Assembly: GCA_018969045.1 (NCBI GenBank)
Contig: JAGWZB010000003.1
Span: 1 to 48,589, forward strand
DNA: 48,589 nt
Source of the DNA: Planctomycetota bacterium
GTDB taxonomy: Bacteria; Planctomycetota; Planctomycetia; Pirellulales; Pirellulaceae
Reading direction: 5' to 3'
Shown: one piece after another, positions 8,606-17,325 of the stretch
Position numbering within the stretch: position 1 is the stretch's first letter
Layout: each line of letters starts with the position of its first letter
Translations under genes and position numbers: made by a program
Notes under the pieces: generated by a model
What the model was told of the DNA's origin: nothing
The model's input: the letters and a program-made list of their open reading frames with translations, nothing else
Database searches by the model: none

Positions 8606-9553
8606 ATGAGTACCCCCAAAGGATTTGCGATCGGGTTGCTAAGTGTCATCGAATTGACCGGCAAGGATCGCAACAAGATCCTAAATAATTTGTGCACGCA
8701 AGACTTGCGAGCCTTGGGGATAGGGCAAGTCAAGGAAACCTTTATGCTCGATGTGAAGGGGAGAACGGCCTCCCACGGTATCGTCGCATGCATGGAGTCT
8801 AAAACGCTCTTTATTTCCTCACCTGGACAAGCACAAAGGCTCGTGCCGCACATCGACCGTTACATCATACGAGAAGACGCTCAGGTGCGCGATATTTCGA
8901 GCCATTACCAAGCCTTTCTTTTCGAACCAAACGCACCGGAAATCCAGAGCTTAAGAACTACGCGGCTTGGTCAGGCCCTTTGTGCGGAAAATCGGACCGA
9001 TGGCGAAGCGTCTTTTTGCATCAGCACTGGATGGCTAGGTCCTCAAAGCACACTGATCATGGTGCCGCCCCAATCCCAAGACGCAGAGCTACTAGAACTG
9101 TCGCAGAAATGTCAAGAAAGCGATTGTCAGCACCGGGAAGGTTGGGAACTCCTAAGGATCTCAAGTTTTTGGCCATGGTATGGCGTAGATATCGATGAAA
9201 GGAACCTTCCTCAGGAGATTGGGATCGACGATCGCGCGATTTGTTTCAATAAAGGCTGTTACTTGGGACAGGAAACTGTCGCGAGGCTCGATGCATTAGG
9301 CCAAGTTCAAAAGCAGTTGGCTTTGGTCAACATCCAAGCCCAACAGGGGGGTCAGATCCAATTGCCTTGGGAGTTATTCCTCGAGGGCAAGTCGATAGGT
9401 GTTGTTACTTCCTTAACAAAAAACAAATCTGCTGAGGGCAGTATCCAAGAGCATTGGATCGGGTTGGCGATGCTCCGAAGGGGTTATTTCCAAGTGGAAA
9501 GAGCATGGGCGCTCGACGGGGGCTGTATGTTGAGAGTTAGTTCAACGGTTTGA
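8606..9553 (+). CDS. ygfZ: Folate-binding Fe-S protein maintenance factor YgfZ (GcvT-like)
   Basis: YgfZ proteins bind tetrahydrofolate and help maintain Fe-S enzymes such as MiaB. The fold is related to the glycine-cleavage T protein. The diagnostic signature KGCYLGQE is present, with K216-G217-C218 including the conserved cysteine. The N-terminal half (IELTGKDRNKILNNLCTQDL) and the VKGRTASHG-type turn fit the family. Length is 315 aa. The gene begins 6 bp after ychF and is very likely cotranscribed with it. The promoter for the next gene lies after its stop. Confidence 0.9.
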   Translation: MSTPKGFAIGLLSVIELTGKDRNKILNNLCTQDLRALGIGQVKETFMLDVKGRTASHGIVACMESKTLFISSPGQAQRLVPHIDRYIIREDAQVRDISSHYQAFLFEPNAPEIQSLRTTRLGQALCAENRTDGEASFCISTGWLGPQSTLIMVPPQSQDAELLELSQKCQESDCQHREGWELLRISSFWPWYGVDIDERNLPQEIGIDDRAICFNKGCYLGQETVARLDALGQVQKQLALVNIQAQQGGQIQLPWELFLEGKSIGVVTSLTKNKSAEGSIQEHWIGLAMLRRGYFQVERAWALDGGCMLRVSSTV

Positions 9554-9613
9554 ATCGTTCAGTGGTCTTCAACTTGCCAGGGCAATTTGATTCGTCTTGG
9601 ACCTTGTGGTTAA

Positions 9614-9642
9614 TTGACAATTTAGAAAGATTGGGCTAAAAA
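9614..9642 (+). promoter_or_regulatory. Sigma70-like promoter before the zinc-ribbon gene
   Basis: A perfect -35 hexamer TTGACA (9614-9619) is followed after exactly 17 bp by TAAAAA (9637-9642). It lies in the 150-bp gap between ygfZ and the gene at 9704, giving a leader of about 55 nt. It suggests that the zinc-ribbon gene is transcribed apart from the lysS run. Confidence 0.5.
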
Positions 9643-9703
9643 AGAGGTCCCGGAACGCGATTTCATTTTTCTCAAGTTACTCTTTTGCGTTTCCAGGACT
9701 CTC

Positions 9704-11314
9704 ATGCCGGACGTCGTTTGCAAGTGCGGCCATTACGTGCGAGCGTATGTTTCCCCAGGGACGGAGGTCGTCTGTTACCAGTGCGGCACGGTTCTGACAA
9801 TGCCTGGAGATGCTTCGGAACCCTTCAAGCGTCGGATTGAATGGCTGCCCATACTTTTAAGGATCGCGACAATCCTCTCTTCGGTTGTCTTGTGCATTTG
9901 CGGTATTTGGTTTTGGTCACAATCAGGTATGTGGTACCCCACCAAGCTCCAAGAGAGTCCGCAGCCTGAGCTAGTTCCGATTGAAACCCAGCCAACTCCT
10001 AACCCAATTCCCAGGGACCAGTCCAAGTGGAGTAGTACACAGAACTGGAACACATCTTTTGAAAGGATTCCTCGTGGGAATGAACTCCAAGAGCAAGCAA
10101 TACAAATTTGCAGCTATGGATCTTTAGCGCCTCGATCAAAGATCTGGGAACGTCTTGATACCCAGTCGATGGCAGAGATAGCATCTAATGAAAACACCCT
10201 TGGTAAGTTTCTTGCATCGTTAGGATTGAATTCGGTGGATACTAGTCGACGTATCACCGGGAACAAATGGGACATCCTGGCTGTTGACCAAAACCAGGAG
10301 GATATCGGTGTTCTGGTCCGTTATTACCGCGAGCTGACTCCAACGATTCTTGATCGTCAAGGCCAGTGGATTCTCCAGTCCTGCTCGCTTGTCGGATCTG
10401 AGAAACTCTTCGAGACTTGTTCAAAGTTATTCGCTGAAGATTCGCCATCGAGTCAAGCCGAAGCAGCACAGCAGGAGCTGGAAGATGAAGAGACGCAGTC
10501 GCCGAGGTTTTACTTCACTCCCGAGTTTGGGTACATGGTTTTGGTTTTTCAGTTCCAGTCTGACAACATCGTGTGGAAGGATTTGATTCCACTGCCGGGC
10601 GAAGTGCCGATCACTCAAGCGTCGGTGTTGAGCCTCGAAATCGATTCGGTCTCTCGAAATAGTACCGAGCTGAACCGTTTTGTGGACATCTTTGGAGACT
10701 ACCAGGCAAAATCCCAGCAATCTTTGGCAAGTATCTTCTTGGATCGACAGTCTGATGAAAAATCAAAATCCATTCAATCACTCCGAACCATCGATGTGAT
10801 TCCGCAGTTTCGATCTCGACGGTTGATCGAGCTTGTGAAAACAGCACAGAACGATAGCGATTCACTCAGCCAACGGTTGCTGCGTTTCAGGAAGGATTAT
10901 CCAGAGGATTTTGGAGCGGATTGCTTGCTGGTTTCCCTCTGGTGCTACGAGAGTCGTCAATCGCGCTACAAGATATCTTACGACGAGTCGGTTACGAACT
11001 TTATCGATTCAGCGCAAAGACTCTTCATGAGAACTTCTGACCCACTGCTGCTTGAGATCAAAGCCCGCATGTTCGATTCTTGTGGACGTGGAAAAGAAGC
11101 ACTCAAAGCCGTTAGCGAGGCCGAGAAACTAGGCTTCAAGTCTTTCTATCTATTGGAGAGTCGAATTCAAGAGTGCTTGGAATCCAAGGACAAAGATCGA
11201 TTGCTGGATTATTTGTCCCAACTAAACGAATATTTTGCTGGTCAACCCGATGGTGCTCTGGATCCACAGGTTCGTGAAATTTGGCGAAGCCGACTAGCAG
11301 ATCTGGATAAGTAG
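9704..11314 (+). CDS. Zinc-ribbon, single-span membrane protein with TPR-like C-terminus
   Basis: Unknown function. The first 30 residues form a rubredoxin-like zinc ribbon with two cysteine pairs (C6/C8 and C24/C27: CKCG ... CYQCG). One membrane helix follows (about residues 47-70, LPILLRIATILSSVVLCICGIWFW), then a proline-rich linker and a large presumably extracytoplasmic part. The last ~170 residues are helical with TPR-like spacing (DPLLLEIKARMFDSCGRGKEALKAVSEAEKLG). Zinc ribbon at the inside, one helix, and a large outer domain is a layout seen in several planctomycete families of unknown role. It has its own promoter-like sequence and ends convergent to the membrane-protein gene at 11341. 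Confidence 0.75.
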   Translation: MPDVVCKCGHYVRAYVSPGTEVVCYQCGTVLTMPGDASEPFKRRIEWLPILLRIATILSSVVLCICGIWFWSQSGMWYPTKLQESPQPELVPIETQPTPNPIPRDQSKWSSTQNWNTSFERIPRGNELQEQAIQICSYGSLAPRSKIWERLDTQSMAEIASNENTLGKFLASLGLNSVDTSRRITGNKWDILAVDQNQEDIGVLVRYYRELTPTILDRQGQWILQSCSLVGSEKLFETCSKLFAEDSPSSQAEAAQQELEDEETQSPRFYFTPEFGYMVLVFQFQSDNIVWKDLIPLPGEVPITQASVLSLEIDSVSRNSTELNRFVDIFGDYQAKSQQSLASIFLDRQSDEKSKSIQSLRTIDVIPQFRSRRLIELVKTAQNDSDSLSQRLLRFRKDYPEDFGADCLLVSLWCYESRQSRYKISYDESVTNFIDSAQRLFMRTSDPLLLEIKARMFDSCGRGKEALKAVSEAEKLGFKSFYLLESRIQECLESKDKDRLLDYLSQLNEYFAGQPDGALDPQVREIWRSRLADLDK

Positions 11315-11340
11315 TCTGCAAGTGCGGTTTTTAGGTCGGA

Positions 11341-12015
11341 TCAACCTCCAAGCAGTCTTGAAATCCATCCTTGCAAGCGAGCCATATCTTGATCGATCAA
11401 GATCCCTGCTATTAGCAAACACACAAGTCCCAGAACGATGCATACGGTCGCTTGCACAAAGGTCGTTCTGGAGATCATCGACCCTGATGCCGATAGTGAT
11501 TTCGATTCCATCAAGAGTTTTTCAAATTCATACCAACCCATCAAACTAGGTTGCTTACCACAGGCCGTCAAATGCGAGGTGTTTGGGAACCCCCGGCTTG
11601 ACTCAACAATGGCCCTGATACTCCAACTAGGTACCTCGAGTTGATTACCTAACCAAGAATGTTCGATCGACTTATCAACCAGAGTTTGATCAAGAACATT
11701 TCTTAACTGTTCGCACGAGAGCCCAAGAACAGTCCAGCCGGGGGTTCGTTGAAGTGCAAAGAACAGGACCACAAGGAAGTACAGAGCCATCAGAAGTAGC
11801 CACGCCCACTCCCCAAGATTTGCATAGGCTCCGGTTGGAAAGAACAACTCGATCGGGCCGATGAGAGCAAACCCACATAGAGCAAACCCCACAAGCAATA
11901 CGTCCTGCCCGCTTGTCAAGAGCGTAGGGGTTCTTCGCAGGGCTAAGAGCCCCATGACCAGAAGGTAGATTCCAAATGGAGCGATCCCGATGGCAAGCCT
12001 CAGATAATCCATCAT
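11341..12015 (-). CDS. Integral membrane protein, unknown function
   Basis: A 224-aa protein with about four hydrophobic helices in the N-terminal half (LAIGIAPFGIYLLVMGLLAL, VLLVGFALCGFALIGPIEL, EWAWLLLMALYFLVVLFFAL) and one near the C-terminus (ATVCIVLGLVCLLIAGILI), with a hydrophilic domain of ~80 residues between. I do not recognise the family. It is the third gene in a minus-strand set behind the CitG-like and radical SAM genes (15-bp gap), so a membrane step or docking role for that pathway is possible but unproven. Confidence 0.7.
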   Translation of the reverse strand: MMDYLRLAIGIAPFGIYLLVMGLLALRRTPTLLTSGQDVLLVGFALCGFALIGPIELFFPTGAYANLGEWAWLLLMALYFLVVLFFALQRTPGWTVLGLSCEQLRNVLDQTLVDKSIEHSWLGNQLEVPSWSIRAIVESSRGFPNTSHLTACGKQPSLMGWYEFEKLLMESKSLSASGSMISRTTFVQATVCIVLGLVCLLIAGILIDQDMARLQGWISRLLGG

Positions 12016-12030
12016 TCGTTCACCGTTGTC

Positions 12031-13053
12031 TTACTTGATTTGAATTGCTCGGCAGTCGCATAGGTGGGATGCGACATCGCTTTGGAAACACTGGCTGTAA
12101 TTCATCTGCTTGAGTCGCTCATGACGAGGCTCACTGCAGGTCGAGCATTTCCCAAGCATAGAATCCCAATCCCATAAATCCACCGTATATATCACCTCAG
12201 ATGTCTCAAGAGCCGATTGGCCGAGCCGATCTTGAAGCAATTTCTCGAAGGCTTGTTCGAGCTGTCGGGCCGTTGGAGGCTGCCAAGCGACTTGCTTTGC
12301 GACGCTCTGGATGAAACCATTGCCAGTCCGAGTGGGAATCAAGCAGATGCGGTTCGCCCCGCACTGGGCTGCCCACTGACTGCTGCGCACTGCCCAATCA
12401 ACTGAATCTGCAAGGGGAGTTCCAAGTGGCTGCAAGAGAACGAAAGCTCGAACGTGAATCGCCTCAGTGCCAAGAAACTCGACCGCCTTTGCGAACTGAT
12501 CCAGGCTCATCGATTTGTTGAGCCATTTTCTTCCCTGTGGATCTATGGTTTCGAGCCCCATAGCGATCTCCAATTCCCCATCGAGCAAGTCCCGAAAACG
12601 CAGCACCGAATCCCTGATGTTTTGCCTAGCAAGCAATGCTGCATGATTCTCGACAATGACTCTCTCAAAACCTCGGCACCATTGCGCAATGGTAGCATGC
12701 TCGCTAGGGTCTACGTTCGCAGGATCAAAAAAATTCGAAGCATTGTAAAGCTTAAGCCATTCTCTAGGATTCCGGTTCGGACTCTCGCGGGCGATCCTAC
12801 GATGGAGATTTTCAATTTGAAGCGTCAAAGAGCCGACCGGTGTCTTTTTCGCATCGAGCGTATATTTCCAAAGATCGCACATCGAGCAACTGAACCTACA
12901 TTCAGAACCCACCAGAAAGTAAGTCAGAGCGGAGATCAAGTTGCCATGGCCATCGGTTTCAAGCTCTTGAGCCCAGCCCATCGACTGCCCAGCTACGCGA
13001 GGAATCTTTGGAGACCTTGCACTTCGAATCTTCCCTGTGAGCGACTTATCCAT
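12031..13053 (-). CDS. Radical SAM protein
   Basis: The 4Fe-4S/SAM-binding motif CX3CX2C is visible as CRFSCSMC around residues 53-60, preceded by a beta strand ALTYFLVGSE as in the radical SAM barrel. Later strands include LEIAMGLETIDPQG and AIHVRAFVLLQPLGTP, and a C-terminal cysteine cluster (CSTC, later CDC) may bind another metal or cluster. Length is 340 aa. Its start overlaps the end of the CitG-like gene by 8 bp, so the two are almost certainly cotranscribed and perhaps act in one pathway. The overall look is closer to archaeal uncharacterised radical SAM proteins than to well-known bacterial enzymes. Substrate unknown. Confidence 0.8.
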   Translation of the reverse strand: MDKSLTGKIRSARSPKIPRVAGQSMGWAQELETDGHGNLISALTYFLVGSECRFSCSMCDLWKYTLDAKKTPVGSLTLQIENLHRRIARESPNRNPREWLKLYNASNFFDPANVDPSEHATIAQWCRGFERVIVENHAALLARQNIRDSVLRFRDLLDGELEIAMGLETIDPQGRKWLNKSMSLDQFAKAVEFLGTEAIHVRAFVLLQPLGTPLADSVDWAVRSSQWAAQCGANRICLIPTRTGNGFIQSVAKQVAWQPPTARQLEQAFEKLLQDRLGQSALETSEVIYTVDLWDWDSMLGKCSTCSEPRHERLKQMNYSQCFQSDVASHLCDCRAIQIK

Positions 13054-13882
13054 CCATGTGTTCCTGAGCGTAGCTAGCCAGAAAAACTGCAGCCGCGATC
13101 AGATCAGCGGTGGTTCCTGGGTTCATTCGATGGTGGTTTTGTCGAAGAAAACTATCGAATTTCGCCCAAGCCGATTCATAGCTCTGGCTTGAGTAAACTC
13201 CGCTTTGCAAAACTGCCAGAGCATGAGATTGCACCACATTGCCGATCTCTTTACCATGCTTGCGCACGATCAAGCTATCGGGACGAGTAGCCAAGATTTC
13301 GATTTGCAAACACCGTATTGCATCGCGTTGCGGTAGGTGTTTGAGCAACTCAAGAAGTCGGCCACTCCACTGTGAGACTTGCTCGAAGCCATTGGTATAT
13401 TGCAAAGCGACATCGTCCCAACTTGCTGCGAGCTTCATCGCATCGAGGATCGAGGGGGGTGGGGTATTTCGCACGTCTTGGTGATCGACCTTCCCCAGTC
13501 CACCTGGATTGGTCAATCGTATGGCTTGATATATTGCCTGGCTGTCGCCGGGAGTGGAGGTTTGAATGATCGCAGAAACCTTTTGGCCGAAAGGTATGTT
13601 GGTCGATGGCAGGGCAAGGGCCATGGGTGCAAGAAGCAGGATCGTACCCAGGCTGGTATTGACCCCTACGGTTTCGAGCATGGCTTGGACACCAACCAAA
13701 ACGACTTGACCGAGTTGACCCTTTGGCACTGTGCGATCAAAGGCTTGACCGATCGCCGAGGCTGCCATTTGAAAGTCTTGAAACTGCATATCGGAAAACG
13801 AGGCCTCTGGGTGTACATTCCCCGCCTTGATCGAAGACGCTTCGCTTAGAATCGCTTCCGAAATACGTTTTCCGATACTCAA
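13046..13882 (-). CDS. Archaeal-type CitG-like (triphosphoribosyl-dephospho-CoA synthase family) protein
   Basis: CitG enzymes make 2'-(5''-triphosphoribosyl)-3'-dephospho-CoA for citrate lyase, but archaea and planctomycetes carry divergent relatives without citrate lyase. The family pattern is visible: SSIKAGNVHPEASFSDM near the start (the PKPGNVH-type motif), NTSLGTILLLAPMAL, and TNPGGLGKVDHQDV. No citrate or malonate decarboxylase genes are nearby. In planctomycetes and methylotrophs such genes are often discussed together with tetrahydromethanopterin-linked C1 metabolism; that link is inference here. It overlaps the radical SAM gene by 8 bp and is divergent from ggt. Confidence 0.75.
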   Translation of the reverse strand: MSIGKRISEAILSEASSIKAGNVHPEASFSDMQFQDFQMAASAIGQAFDRTVPKGQLGQVVLVGVQAMLETVGVNTSLGTILLLAPMALALPSTNIPFGQKVSAIIQTSTPGDSQAIYQAIRLTNPGGLGKVDHQDVRNTPPPSILDAMKLAASWDDVALQYTNGFEQVSQWSGRLLELLKHLPQRDAIRCLQIEILATRPDSLIVRKHGKEIGNVVQSHALAVLQSGVYSSQSYESAWAKFDSFLRQNHHRMNPGTTADLIAAAVFLASYAQEHMDG

Positions 13883-13913
13883 CGTTTCTGCTGCCTAGGT
13901 TAAGATAATGGGT

Positions 13914-13934
13914 AAACCTTTCGGTTTCAAACCG
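13914..13934. promoter_or_regulatory. Overlapping palindromes in a divergent promoter region
   Basis: AAACC-TTTC-GGTTT (13914-13927) overlaps CGGTTT-C-AAACCG (13922-13934), so the GGTTT arm can pair with AAACC on either side. A TATAAG hexamer (13946-13951) lies just after it towards ggt. The site sits between the divergent CitG-like and ggt genes and is a candidate operator; no regulator is known. Confidence 0.35.
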
Positions 13935-13989
13935 TATTCAAACAGTATAAGTCCTTGATGACAACTTAGCGACTGCAGGCGACCTTTCG

Positions 13990-15771
13990 ATGAGCAACCC
14001 CCGACGCTTCAGACTTCCAACGGGTAATCGCAGGGCGTTTCTAGGTAGCGCTGTAGCAGGCGGGCTGTTGCCTAGCCGACTAGTCGATCGCGCTGTGGGT
14101 CAAGAGCGATTGACGCTCAACCAAGCTGCCGCCACGGTCCACCCTTTGGCCACCCAAAGCGCGATGCGGATTTTGCGTAGTGGTGGGAATGCCGTCGATG
14201 CTGCGATCTCTGCAGCCTTGGTTCTTGGGGTTGTCGATGGCCACAACTCCGGCGTTGGGGGTGGATGTTTGGTCCTGATCCGGCGTTCTAATGGACAACT
14301 CCTTGCCATCGATGGCAGAGAGACCGCAGGCTTAGCCGCCCACGAAACCATGTTTGTCCGCGATGGAAAAGCGGATCCGAGTCTGAGCCAAAACGGTCCG
14401 CTGGCATGTGGCGTTCCCGGTCAAATCGCTGCGTTCAAGCAAATGCATGCGACATCTGGTAGGCTCGATTGGAAAGAGCTGTTTGCCGATGCGCACAGAG
14501 CCGCCTCAGAGGGCGTTGCCGCCTCCAAATCGATTGGGCGCACGATTGCTGCCGAAGCCGTCCAGCTGCAGAAGTATCCGGCTTCTCGAGCGATCTACTT
14601 TCACCCCTCTGGTAAGCCTATCGCAGAGGGTGAGCGATTGATTCAAAAGGATTTGGCGAACACCTTGGCGATGATCTCAGAACAAGGCCCCCAGTGGTTC
14701 TACGATGGGCCTTTTGCCACCGCATGCGAAACCTATTTGAAATCGATCGGTGGTATCCTGACGCGTGAGGATTTTCGAAACTACCAAGCTAAAACACGCA
14801 CTGCGATCCGGACTCCTTACCGTCAATATGAAGTGATAGGTTTCCCGACTCCTAGTTCTGGTGGGATGCATATCGCGCAGATGCTCATGATGCTTCAGCC
14901 GTTTCCTGTTGGTGCATGGATGCGATCCCGTCCGGATGCTTATTACCATCTGCTGTGCGAGGTCATGAAGCGGGCGTTTGCCGATCGCGCTTATTGGCTG
15001 GGAGATAGCGACTTTGTCGATGTTCCTGAGGGGCTTTTGGATCCAACGTATGCTCTGGATCGAATGTCCGATTTCAATCCGGATCAAGCCAGCATGGGTA
15101 TCGAACATGGTTGGCCTGCAGATGCAAATCAGCAAGCAAATTCGCCTCATGGAGTTTCATCAAGCGAGGATAAAAAGCACACAACCCACCTTACGACTGC
15201 CGACGACGAAGGCAACTGGGTTGCGATGACCTGTACGGTCAACACGTCATGGGGGTCCAAAGTAACTATTCCTGGTACGGGGGTCATTCTCAACAATCAA
15301 ATGGATGATTTCAGCATTTCGCCGGGTATTCCGAATGCTTTCGGATTGATCGGGTCCCAAGCCAATGCGGTAGCTGCAGGCAAACGGCCTCTTTCAAGCA
15401 TGAGCCCTACGATGGTCCTGGATTCCAAAGGTCAGCCGGTATTGACGGCAGGAGGTGCCGGTGGCCCAAGGATCATCAATGCAACGCTCCAAGTCCTCTT
15501 GAGGGTGCTCGATGGAGGGTATCGGGTAAATCAAGCTGTGGATGCACCCCGAGTGCATCATCAGTGGCAACCTGATCAACTCTTGATCGAGGACCAAATA
15601 GGAGTTGGGACATCCCTGGAAATCTCTCCTGATCTTCGCAAGCAACTTATGAAGTTGGGGCACCCTTGGAAGGCGTCGTCATCGATCGCGATTTGCCAAG
15701 CCATCGCTCGACAAGGTGATCGCTTAACGGCAGCCCATGACCCACGTGCCCAAGGTTCCTCTGAACAATAA
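13990..15771 (+). CDS. ggt: Gamma-glutamyltransferase, exported by Tat
   Basis: An Ntn-hydrolase that cleaves or transfers the gamma-glutamyl group of glutathione and related peptides. A twin-arginine-like signal (NRRAFLGSAVAGG) precedes the conserved start of the large subunit, ATVHPLATQSAMRILRSGGNAVDAA. The autoprocessing and catalytic threonine is T398 in KHTTHLTTADDEGN, followed by small-subunit hallmarks SWGSKVTIPGTGVILNNQMDDFS and the PLSSMSPTMVL and GGAGGPRI segments. The 593-aa length fits the family. It is monocistronic, divergent from the CitG-like gene and convergent with the GMC oxidoreductase. Confidence 0.93.
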   Translation: MSNPRRFRLPTGNRRAFLGSAVAGGLLPSRLVDRAVGQERLTLNQAAATVHPLATQSAMRILRSGGNAVDAAISAALVLGVVDGHNSGVGGGCLVLIRRSNGQLLAIDGRETAGLAAHETMFVRDGKADPSLSQNGPLACGVPGQIAAFKQMHATSGRLDWKELFADAHRAASEGVAASKSIGRTIAAEAVQLQKYPASRAIYFHPSGKPIAEGERLIQKDLANTLAMISEQGPQWFYDGPFATACETYLKSIGGILTREDFRNYQAKTRTAIRTPYRQYEVIGFPTPSSGGMHIAQMLMMLQPFPVGAWMRSRPDAYYHLLCEVMKRAFADRAYWLGDSDFVDVPEGLLDPTYALDRMSDFNPDQASMGIEHGWPADANQQANSPHGVSSSEDKKHTTHLTTADDEGNWVAMTCTVNTSWGSKVTIPGTGVILNNQMDDFSISPGIPNAFGLIGSQANAVAAGKRPLSSMSPTMVLDSKGQPVLTAGGAGGPRIINATLQVLLRVLDGGYRVNQAVDAPRVHHQWQPDQLLIEDQIGVGTSLEISPDLRKQLMKLGHPWKASSSIAICQAIARQGDRLTAAHDPRAQGSSEQ

Positions 15772-15779
15772 GAGCGTCT

Positions 15780-15798
15780 TGATAGAGCCCATCTATCA
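15780..15798. terminator. Hairpin between convergent genes, possible bidirectional terminator
   Basis: TGATAGA-GCCCA-TCTATCA is a perfect 7-bp stem with a 5-nt loop in the 38-bp gap between the ggt and GMC stops. No U tract follows on either strand, so termination is only a suggestion from its position. Confidence 0.35.
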
Positions 15799-15809
15799 GG
15801 GCCAATCCA

Positions 15810-17309
15810 TCAGGACTCTTCGGCTAGCCAACCTGCAAGCCGAATCGCCATCATCATCAACGTGGTTTGAGGGTTGCACCCAAGGATATTCGGCAAGACC
15901 GAAGCGTCGCAGATACGCAGTCGATCGATGTGTCGAAACTTGAACTGGGGATCGACCGGTGCGGCGGGATCGGCTCCCATTGCGCAGCTTCCGCTGTAAT
16001 GGTAAAGCGTCGTAACGAATCTTTCGAAATGGCTTCGAATCGCTTCGTCGGATTGTCTTTTGAATCCTGGTAACATCTCATGCTCGAGCAGATCGGACCA
16101 ACCTTGCTGATGAAAGAAGTCCCTGCTCCATCGAATGGCTTGCAAGAAAGCGGGCCAATCCTTTGTGTCAGTCAGGTATCCAGGATCGATTGCATCTGGC
16201 ATGACGGATCCATGGCTCCGGGGTTTGCATTGGGTGATACCGATGCTGATGCATGGCTGTTGGATTGGAATATTTGGATAGGCCAAGTAGTGTGTCGGAG
16301 TGATATGCCACTGGAAGCTTTGGGGGGTGTTTCCGGTTGGATCGATGAATGCTCCTAGTTCGGCGAGGTTCGAGGATTTGGGCCCGTCTTGGTTTTGGAT
16401 GTATTTCAGACGATCGGAACGATCCAAGGGCCATGAGAAAGCACTTCCGGATCGAAGCTTGAAAATGATCGGATAGACCAAATGGTCCCGCAGTCCTGTG
16501 CCGATGCGATCGTGGTGGTGCGTACAAACCAGACCCGCGTGGGCGAGCGTATCTTTTGGTCCGATCCCGCTTTGAAAGAGCAACCTTGGGGTTTGGACCG
16601 CGCCGCAACAGAGGATGATCTGCTTGCTTGCTTTGAGTTCGAGTCTTTCCTTATCCACATCGACAACGACTCCTAGGGCGCGATCTGATTGGATCGTTAT
16701 TTTTCTAGCGAATGCCCTTGTTAGAATATCGCAACGCATCAACCGGCCTGAGCTGATGCGTCTGCCGGCAGATTGCATACGAACATAGGGGGCGAGCATC
16801 GAGCTTGGAGACACCATTGCATCATGGGATCCATAGCCGAGCGTGATTGCCTGGTCGAGCAATCTTGCCGTATTGCTGTGGAGTTCTGGGAGCGAACCTT
16901 GCCAAACATCTCGCAACTTTGAAAAAATCGCACGAATGGAATTCTTTGTCCATAGACCTCCGCCCATAGCGTGAAGTTCTTCGAGGCACGAGTCGGACGG
17001 TTCGATGCGAATCATTGCATTGATTGCCGAGGATCCGCCGATGGTTCTGCCCGCGGGCCATGCAAGCTTGCGAGACGCTAGCTGGCTTTGTGGTTGGATC
17101 TGGTAGTTCCAATCGATCCTGGAGCCAAAGCTTCGAGGGTAGAAAGCGGGGATTTTGGATAGGGGCCCGGCATGCTCGGATCCAGCTTCGATGACCAAGA
17201 CGCTTCCAATGGATTGGAGTTGATTTGCGAGCATCGACCCCGAGGGTCCCGAACCAACGATCAGATAATCGTAGTTTGGCTTCAGTGAGCTAGGATTCAC
17301 AAGATGCAT
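15810..17309 (-). CDS. GMC family FAD-dependent oxidoreductase
   Basis: GMC oxidoreductases oxidise alcohol groups of sugars, choline and other substrates. Seen: the FAD motif YLIVGSGPSGSMLANQL, the GMC signature GRTIGGSSAINAMI, an interior LCCGAVQTPRLLFQSG signature 2, and the C-terminal HYSGSCAMG with the catalytic His region, then LRICDASVLPNILGCNP. I start it at the ATG at 17309 (499 aa); the longer ORF to 17426 would run deep into the preceding SDR gene. The gap to the SDR stop is 16 bp, so the two oxidoreductases form an operon and may oxidise successive groups on one substrate. Confidence 0.88.
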   Translation of the reverse strand: MHLVNPSSLKPNYDYLIVGSGPSGSMLANQLQSIGSVLVIEAGSEHAGPLSKIPAFYPRSFGSRIDWNYQIQPQSQLASRKLAWPAGRTIGGSSAINAMIRIEPSDSCLEELHAMGGGLWTKNSIRAIFSKLRDVWQGSLPELHSNTARLLDQAITLGYGSHDAMVSPSSMLAPYVRMQSAGRRISSGRLMRCDILTRAFARKITIQSDRALGVVVDVDKERLELKASKQIILCCGAVQTPRLLFQSGIGPKDTLAHAGLVCTHHHDRIGTGLRDHLVYPIIFKLRSGSAFSWPLDRSDRLKYIQNQDGPKSSNLAELGAFIDPTGNTPQSFQWHITPTHYLAYPNIPIQQPCISIGITQCKPRSHGSVMPDAIDPGYLTDTKDWPAFLQAIRWSRDFFHQQGWSDLLEHEMLPGFKRQSDEAIRSHFERFVTTLYHYSGSCAMGADPAAPVDPQFKFRHIDRLRICDASVLPNILGCNPQTTLMMMAIRLAGWLAEES

Positions 17310-17325
17310 TCTGCTCGCCGGAAAA

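Noticed and set aside
13379-13849. 156-aa plus ORF antisense to the CitG-like gene
   Set aside because: Shadow of a gene with clear motifs on the minus strand.
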